In this document: one piece after another, positions 7,593 through 12,072 of the stretch
How the letters are laid out: each line of letters starts with the position of its first letter
Numbering within the stretch: position 1 is the stretch's first letter
From: Opitutaceae bacterium
GTDB lineage: Bacteria; Verrucomicrobiota; Verrucomicrobiia; Opitutales; Opitutaceae
Direction: 5' to 3'
NCBI GenBank assembly: GCA_029979145.1
Contig: JAPOIC010000038.1
Location: forward strand, 1-12,072
Length of the DNA: 12,072 bases
Translations under genes and position numbers: made by a program
The notes under the pieces: generated by a model
The model's database searches: none
What the model was told of the DNA's origin: nothing
What the model saw: the letters and a program-made list of their open reading frames with translations, nothing else

Positions 7593-7613
7593 CCTAAAAC
7601 CTAACACCTAAAA
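7593..7613 (-). repeat. Inverted heptamer copies next to the purD start
   Basis: Three units of the same heptamer family lie here in opposite orientation (CCTAAAA, CCTAACA, CCTAAAA on the plus strand). CCTAACACCTAA at 7600-7611 is an exact reverse complement of TTAGGTGTTAGG, which occurs in several registers of the forward array. The transcript could therefore form alternative 11-12 base hairpins. The arm ends two bases before the purD ATG, so a hairpin would cover the ribosome landing region. No U-tract follows, so a terminator role is unlikely. Confidence 0.85.
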
Positions 7614-7615
7614 CG

Positions 7616-8893
7616 ATGCCTCTCCCCTCTTCTGTCCTCGTCGTCGGCGCCGGCGGCCGCGAGCACACGCTCGTCCGCTCCCTCCTCGCCTCGCCCGCCG
7701 GCCCGCGGGTTATCTGCGCGCCCGGCAATGCCGGCATCGCCGCCGACGCGACCTGCTTTCCCGTCGCGGCCGACGATGTCGCCGGTCTCGTCGCCCTCGC
7801 GCAGGCCGAAAAAGTCGACTTCGTCGTCGTCGGTCCCGAGGTGCCGCTGGCTCTAGGACTCTCCGATCAATTGCTCGCCGCCGGACTCCCTGTTTACGGC
7901 CCCAAGGCCGACGGCGCCCGGCTCGAGGCCTCCAAGATTTTCACCAAGGAAATCCTCCTCAAATACCGTATTCCCACCGCCGCGGCCGGCATCTTCGCCG
8001 CCGAGGCCCCGGCCCTCGCCTACCTCAAGGCGCATCCAGCGCCGATCGTGGTCAAGGCCGACGGCCTCGCCGCGGGTAAGGGCGTGATCGTCGCGCAGAC
8101 CGACGCCGAGGCCGAGGCCGCCGTTCGCGAGATGTTCGCCGGCAAGTTCGGTGCGAGCAGCAGCAATATCCTCATCGAGGACTGCCTCGTCGGCGAAGAG
8201 ACCTCCATCCTCGTCGTCGTCTCCGGCCGCGAATACGTCATCCTGCCAACCTCGCAGGACCACAAACGCATCGGCGACGGCGACACCGGCCCGAACACCG
8301 GCGGCATGGGCACCTACTCGCCGGCCGAGGTCGTCACGCCGGCCATCCTGCAGCGCATTGAAAACGAAATCGTCCGCCCTTCGGTCAACGCCATCGCCGA
8401 CGAGGGCATCGATTTTCGCGGCACGCTCTTCATCGGCATCATGCTCACGCCCGCCGGCCCGAGCGTGATCGAATACAACACGCGCTTCGGCGATCCCGAG
8501 ACCCAGGTCGTGCTCCCTCGCTTGGAGACCGACTTGCTCGACCTGCTGTGGAAGGCCGCCCGCGGCGAACTCGCCGGCACGGAGCTGCGCGTGAAAAATG
8601 ACTACACCCTCTGCGTCGTAATCGCGGCCCAAGGTTATCCCGAGAACTATCCCAAGGGCGACGTCATCACCATCCCGCCGCTGGCGCACAACGTCACCGT
8701 TTTCCATGCCGGCACCGCGCGCAACGCTGCCGGCGAACTCGTGACCAACGGCGGTCGCGTCCTCGGCGTCACCGCCACCGGTCCAACTCTCGCCGCCGCT
8801 ACCGCCGAGGCCTACGCCGCGTGCGACGCCATCACTTGCCGCACGAAATACTTCCGTCGCGACATCGGGGCCCGTCAGCTCCAGCGCCAATGA
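7616..8893 (+). CDS. purD: Phosphoribosylamine-glycine ligase (GAR synthetase)
   Basis: PurD joins glycine to 5-phosphoribosylamine with ATP, the second step of purine synthesis, in the cytoplasm. The 425-residue length is normal. The N-terminal domain starts with VLVVGAGGREH (7-17). The ATP-grasp domain has VVKADGLAAGKGV (145-157), the QDHKRIGDGDTGPNTGGMG stretch (214-232), and the family signature RFGDPE (290-295) within the metal-binding EYNTRFGDPETQ. The C-terminal domain is complete. The ATG at 7616 gives the expected N-terminus, but no Shine-Dalgarno site exists because the leader is made of heptamer repeats. The stop overlaps the start of the next gene as ATGA, so a secreted protein of unknown role is translationally coupled to it. 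Other pur genes are not in the window. Confidence 0.97.
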   Translation: MPLPSSVLVVGAGGREHTLVRSLLASPAGPRVICAPGNAGIAADATCFPVAADDVAGLVALAQAEKVDFVVVGPEVPLALGLSDQLLAAGLPVYGPKADGARLEASKIFTKEILLKYRIPTAAAGIFAAEAPALAYLKAHPAPIVVKADGLAAGKGVIVAQTDAEAEAAVREMFAGKFGASSSNILIEDCLVGEETSILVVVSGREYVILPTSQDHKRIGDGDTGPNTGGMGTYSPAEVVTPAILQRIENEIVRPSVNAIADEGIDFRGTLFIGIMLTPAGPSVIEYNTRFGDPETQVVLPRLETDLLDLLWKAARGELAGTELRVKNDYTLCVVIAAQGYPENYPKGDVITIPPLAHNVTVFHAGTARNAAGELVTNGGRVLGVTATGPTLAAATAEAYAACDAITCRTKYFRRDIGARQLQRQ

Positions 8894-9525
8894 AGCGCGT
8901 CTCCGCCCTGATTTTCTTCGCGCTCGGCACCCTCGCCGTTTCCGCCGCGCCGTTCACACGCGAGCTGGTTCCAGGACTCAACTACGTCCGCGTTGCCTCC
9001 GTCGTCGCCGACCTGCCGGTTACCGAACTCGCTGGTGCCGTGGTGCTCGACCTGCGTTATGCTGCCGGCGGCGGCGCGGTCGTGCCCCCGCTGCTCGGCT
9101 GGATCGAACGCCAAGCCAAGCCGGCGGCCCCGGTCCTCGTCCTCGCCAATGTCGAGACCTCGCCCGAGCTCCGTCGCCTGCTCGGCCGGCTCGCCCCGCA
9201 CACTGGCCTGCTCGTGATCGGCCCGCCCGCCAAAGATTTCCAACCTGATATCGCAATCGCCACCGCACCCGAGGTCGAACGCCAGGCCTACGACGCCCTT
9301 TCCGCCGATTCCGACCTCGCCACTTTGCTCGCGCCGGTTGGCACGAAGCCCCGATACGATGAGGCCGCGATCCTTGAGGCGCGCGCCCACGGCGAATGGC
9401 TGGAGGAGGAGCCGGAACCAGAACTGACCGATACGCCCGCGCCAACTCCCGCCGCGCCCCTCGACCTCGCCGTGCAACGTGCCGTGCATGTCTATCAGGC
9501 TTGGAGCGCGTTGCGCCCGCGCTGA
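8890..9525 (+). CDS. Secreted protein, possibly a degenerate S41-peptidase-like domain
   Basis: I do not recognise this 211-residue protein by name. It starts with a clear Sec signal peptide (MKRVSALIFFALGTLAVSAA, likely cut after Ala20), so it acts in the envelope or outside. The middle reads AGAVVLDLRYAAGGG (48-62), then PVLVLANVETSPEL (81-94), then GLLVIGPP (106-113). This spacing resembles the core of S41 C-terminal processing peptidases (DLRxNxGG, then the VLVN...TAS strand with the nucleophile, then a VIG strand). The usual Lys-containing GKG motif is not visible, so if related it is probably inactive. An acidic Pro-rich stretch (171-190, EEEPEPELTDTPAPTP) precedes a short C-terminal helix. 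The ATG at 8890 overlaps the purD stop, and a longer reading from 8821 has no signal peptide. It is followed 47 bases later by the phosphatase gene. Confidence 0.8.
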   Translation: MKRVSALIFFALGTLAVSAAPFTRELVPGLNYVRVASVVADLPVTELAGAVVLDLRYAAGGGAVVPPLLGWIERQAKPAAPVLVLANVETSPELRRLLGRLAPHTGLLVIGPPAKDFQPDIAIATAPEVERQAYDALSADSDLATLLAPVGTKPRYDEAAILEARAHGEWLEEEPEPELTDTPAPTPAAPLDLAVQRAVHVYQAWSALRPR

Positions 9526-9572
9526 CGAGTCGGCCTTTGCGTTTTTCGGCAAATCGTATCCCATACCCCGTC

Positions 9573-10058
9573 ATGCCCGGTCCCGGCCCCATCGTCGTCG
9601 TCTGCACCGCCAACATCTGCCGCAGCCCTATGGGCGAAGGCCTGTTGCGGCACGCCTTGGCGGCCGAGCCTCAGCCCCTGCGTTCCATCCCGGTGATCTC
9701 CGCCGGCGTCGCCGCGCGCGACGGGGAAATCGTTTCGGAAAACTCCGTCTACGCGCTGCGCAAGGTGGGCATCGACATCAAGGATCAACGCAGCCAGGCG
9801 CTCACCCAGGAGATGCTCGATGAGGCCCTCCTCGTGCTTTGCATGACCGAGACACACCGCGCGATGATTCAGGTTCAGGCCAACCCCGCACCCAAAAATC
9901 TCCACCTTTTCCGTGAGTTCACGCCCCCGGGCTCGGACCGCGAAATCGGCGATCCCTTCGGCGGCCCGCTCAAGCTTTACGAGCTATGTCGCGACGAAAT
10001 CGTCGAGGCCGTCCCGTCCATCCTCGCGCACGTCCGAGGCCTAGTCGGCGCAAGTTGA
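9573..10058 (+). CDS. Low-molecular-weight protein-tyrosine-phosphatase family
   Basis: The enzyme should hydrolyse phosphoprotein bonds through a phosphocysteine intermediate in the cytoplasm. The 161 residues are typical for the family. The P-loop VVCTANICRSPMGEG has nucleophile Cys11, Arg17 and Ser18 in the CX5RS pattern, and the general-acid Asp127 lies in GDPFGG (126-131). Ile15 occupies the position that is Thr in the arginine phosphatase YwlE and Ile in tyrosine phosphatases, which points to phosphotyrosine as substrate. The start at 9573 places the P-loop ten residues from the N-terminus, as usual; the frame is open further upstream, but that part overlaps the secreted-protein gene. 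It lies between that gene and glyA, and I recall phosphatase-glyA proximity from other bacteria. No ribosome site is evident. Confidence 0.92.
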   Translation: MPGPGPIVVVCTANICRSPMGEGLLRHALAAEPQPLRSIPVISAGVAARDGEIVSENSVYALRKVGIDIKDQRSQALTQEMLDEALLVLCMTETHRAMIQVQANPAPKNLHLFREFTPPGSDREIGDPFGGPLKLYELCRDEIVEAVPSILAHVRGLVGAS

Positions 10059-10142
10059 CGCTCCGGGGCGGTTGATGACGGGGTTCGGCACAGAAAACCT
10101 TTGCCAGCCCCGGGCTTTCTGGGTCCTTTCACTGGCCTCGTC

Positions 10143-11408
10143 ATGCTCACCGCCACGCCGCTCAAATCCCTCGATCCGGAAGTCCACGCCGCCATCGCGG
10201 CCGAGCTCGCCCGCCAGCAAGGTCACATCGAGCTGATCGCTTCCGAAAACTTCACCTACCCTGCCGTCATGGAGGCGCAGGGCAGCGTGCTGACCAACAA
10301 GTATGCCGAGGGTTATCCCGGCAAGCGCTGGTATGGCGGTTGCGAGCATGTCGACGTGATCGAGCAGCTCGCGATCGACCGCGCCAAGCAGCTCTTCGGC
10401 GCCGACCACGCCAACGTCCAGCCGCATTCCGGTTCGCAGGCCAATTTCGCGGTCTACACCGCCGTGCTCCAGCCCGGCGACAAGATCCTCGGCATGAACC
10501 TCAGCCACGGCGGCCACCTGACGCACGGCAATCCCGCCAACTTCTCCGGCAAGCTCTACCAGTTCGTCCAATACGGCGTCCGCGAGGACAATGGCCTGAT
10601 CGACTACGATGAACTCGCCGCCGTCGCCCAGCGCGAGCAGCCGAAAATGATCACCGTCGGCGCCAGCGCTTACTCGCGGGTCATCGACTTTGCAAAGATG
10701 GGCGAGATCGCCCGCTCGGTTGGCGCGTATCTGTTCGCCGACATCGCGCACATCGCCGGTCTCGTCGCCTCCGGCCACCACCCGTCTCCGGTGCCGCATG
10801 CCGACTTCGTCACCACCACCACGCACAAGACCCTGCGCGGTCCGCGCGGCGGCCTCATTCTCTGCAAGGCCGAGCACGCCAAGGCCATCGATTCCGCCGT
10901 GTTCCCCGGCGGCCAGGGCGGCCCGCTCGAGCACGTGATCGCCGCGAAGGCGGTTTGCTTCGGCGAGTGCCTCAAACCCGCCTTCAAGACTTACTCCGGC
11001 CAAGTCATCGCCAACGCCCGGGCCCTCGCCGGCGCCATGATCGCCAAGGGCTACAAGATCATCTCCGACGGCACCGACAACCACCTGATGTTGATCGACC
11101 TGCGGGGCAAGTTCGCCGAGCTCACCGGCAAGGTCGCCCAGGCCGCCCTCGATCACGCCAACATCACCTGCAACAAGAACACCGTGCCCTTCGAAACCCG
11201 TTCGCCCTTCCAGGGCTCGGGCATCCGGCTCGGCACGCCCGCCGTCACCACGCGCGGCATGGTCGAGGCCGACATGGTCGAGATCGCGGACTGCATCGAC
11301 ACCGTGCTCGCCGCCGTGGGCACCCCGGAGCAGGACGCCGCCACCGCCGCCGCCAAGGCCCGGGTGCTCGCGTTGACCGGTCGCTTCCCCCTCCCCTACA
11401 CGGGCTGA
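10143..11408 (+). CDS. glyA: Serine hydroxymethyltransferase
   Basis: GlyA converts serine and tetrahydrofolate to glycine and 5,10-methylene-tetrahydrofolate with pyridoxal phosphate, the main source of one-carbon units. The 421-residue protein is the normal length and complete. Visible landmarks are the substrate-binding ELIASENF (30-37), NKYAEGYPGKRWYGG (52-66), the cofactor-contacting Asp200 and His203 in ADIAHIAG, and the Schiff-base Lys229 in TTTTHKTLRGPRGG. The C-terminal GIRLGTPAVTTRG (360-372) carries the carboxylate-binding Arg. A TTG start at 10101 is possible but adds residues unlike the family, so ATG 10143 is used. The 84-base gap after the phosphatase gene shows no riboswitch-like structure or clear promoter. 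Its product glycine is the substrate of PurD, encoded 1.2 kb upstream on the same strand. Confidence 0.97.
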   Translation: MLTATPLKSLDPEVHAAIAAELARQQGHIELIASENFTYPAVMEAQGSVLTNKYAEGYPGKRWYGGCEHVDVIEQLAIDRAKQLFGADHANVQPHSGSQANFAVYTAVLQPGDKILGMNLSHGGHLTHGNPANFSGKLYQFVQYGVREDNGLIDYDELAAVAQREQPKMITVGASAYSRVIDFAKMGEIARSVGAYLFADIAHIAGLVASGHHPSPVPHADFVTTTTHKTLRGPRGGLILCKAEHAKAIDSAVFPGGQGGPLEHVIAAKAVCFGECLKPAFKTYSGQVIANARALAGAMIAKGYKIISDGTDNHLMLIDLRGKFAELTGKVAQAALDHANITCNKNTVPFETRSPFQGSGIRLGTPAVTTRGMVEADMVEIADCIDTVLAAVGTPEQDAATAAAKARVLALTGRFPLPYTG

Positions 11409-11481
11409 GCCGGGAAATGGCGCGGCCGGGGTTATCGCCCTTGCCGCGACGCGGCCCGGTCGCCAGTGTGCGGGGCCTCGC

Positions 11482-12072
11482 ATGTCGCCCCAAGCGCAGA
11501 GAGTCTTGTTGCGCCGCCGCAGCCTGGTCGCCGCCGTTGCCGCCTTGGGCGTCTGTCTGTCTTTGGCGAGTTTTGACCTCACGCGCCAGGACCAGCAACG
11601 CCACCTGCAGGACGATTTTGCCCGTCGCGCCGAGAACCACAGCGCGCTCGTTCGCGAAATCATGCTCAATTTTGAGAGCGCGCTCTTCGGCCTGCGCAAT
11701 CTCTTCGTCGGTTCCAACCGCGTAACCGCGGCGGAATTCGCCACCGCCGCCCACGAGATTCTCCAGCGCTACCACGGCATCACGGCGCTGGAGTGGGTCC
11801 CGATTGTGCCGCACGCCAACCGGGCGGCCGTCGAGGCACAGGAGCCCGCCGAAAGCGGCAAGGTTTTCCAATTTGTCACGGGCGAGGGCCGCCGTTCACC
11901 GGACGCCGCGGAATATTTTCCCATCCTCTTCGTCGAGCCCATGGCCGGCAACGAGCGGGCCTACGGCTACGACCTGAGGCACGGTCCCACCACCGCCGGG
12001 CTCGACCGCTCGCGGCATCCGGCAGGCTGGAAGTTCAGATTGCGCCTTGGCGTCGCCCGCCCACCTGCTTTG
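11482..12072 (+). CDS. Membrane-anchored CHASE-domain sensor protein (N-terminal part)
   Basis: The frame opens at ATG 11482 and runs off the window after 197 codons. A positively charged start (RVLLRRR) precedes one membrane helix (about 14-31). A periplasmic CHASE domain follows, with helices ALVREIMLNFESALFGLRNLF (55-75), then SNRVTAAEF (78-86), HGITALEWVPIVPHANR (98-114), and YFPILFVEPMAGNERAYGYDL (145-165). CHASE domains bind small extracellular ligands and sit in front of histidine kinase, GGDEF, EAL or PAS modules, but that output part lies beyond the window. From about residue 178 the reading loses resemblance to CHASE, while another frame looks better, so a frameshift near 12016 is possible. 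GGGG shortly before the ATG is a weak ribosome site. The 73-base gap after glyA has no clear terminator. Confidence 0.82.
   Translation, partial: MSPQAQRVLLRRRSLVAAVAALGVCLSLASFDLTRQDQQRHLQDDFARRAENHSALVREIMLNFESALFGLRNLFVGSNRVTAAEFATAAHEILQRYHGITALEWVPIVPHANRAAVEAQEPAESGKVFQFVTGEGRRSPDAAEYFPILFVEPMAGNERAYGYDLRHGPTTAGLDRSRHPAGWKFRLRLGVARPPAL

Noticed and set aside
7512..7613. CRISPR array or telomere-like end
   Set aside because: The units are seven bases with no spacers and lie inside the window between two genes, so neither a CRISPR array nor a replicon end fits.
10063..10116. CCGGGGC and GCCCCGG that could pair in the glyA leader, suggesting a riboswitch or attenuator
   Set aside because: Only seven pairs with a 37-base loop in GC-rich DNA, no U-tract and no glycine riboswitch core. 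Chance is a sufficient explanation.
10041..11744. 567-codon leftward open frame antisense to glyA
   Set aside because: It is a by-product of high third-position GC in glyA. The translation is low-complexity Gly/Ala/Val/Asp-rich with no family signal, and glyA is certain.

Overview
The window is GC-rich bacterial chromosome packed with genes. It carries housekeeping metabolism and no phage, plasmid, transposon, CRISPR or RNA gene that I can see. Base composition, weak use of Shine-Dalgarno sites, and the mix of an Ala/Pro-linked secreted FKBP, a LOG-like fusion protein and a CHASE sensor suggest a Gram-negative-type bacterium. My guess is Verrucomicrobiota, perhaps an Opitutus relative, but this is inference and no marker gene here proves it.

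Layout. Positions 1-112 hold the first 37 codons of an unrecognised leftward gene with a strong ribosome site. A rightward pair follows (260-1836): a GT4-type glycosyltransferase whose stop overlaps the start of a YbgC/4HBT-type thioesterase. This pair converges, with a 4-base stop overlap, on a leftward pair, aroK then queG (3518 to 1833). aroK is divergent from a rightward threonine-aldolase-family gene (3610-4650). That gene converges on a leftward exported FKBP-type prolyl isomerase (5460 to 4705), with one hairpin terminator between them. The FKBP gene is divergent from a 640-residue protein (5587-7509) that ends in a LOG/lysine-decarboxylase-like Rossmann domain.

After a striking array of heptamer repeats (7512-7613) comes a rightward run: purD, a small secreted protein overlapping the purD stop, a low-molecular-weight protein phosphatase, glyA, and the start of a membrane-anchored CHASE sensor protein cut by the window edge. 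purD and glyA are linked through glycine and one-carbon metabolism: GlyA makes glycine and methylene-tetrahydrofolate, and PurD consumes glycine in purine synthesis. The threonine aldolase could be another glycine source.

The features most worth a second look are the LOG-domain fusion protein with altered catalytic motifs, the heptamer array that also supplies the purD leader, and the secreted protein that resembles a degenerate S41-peptidase fold. I found no clear, wholly new multi-gene system.
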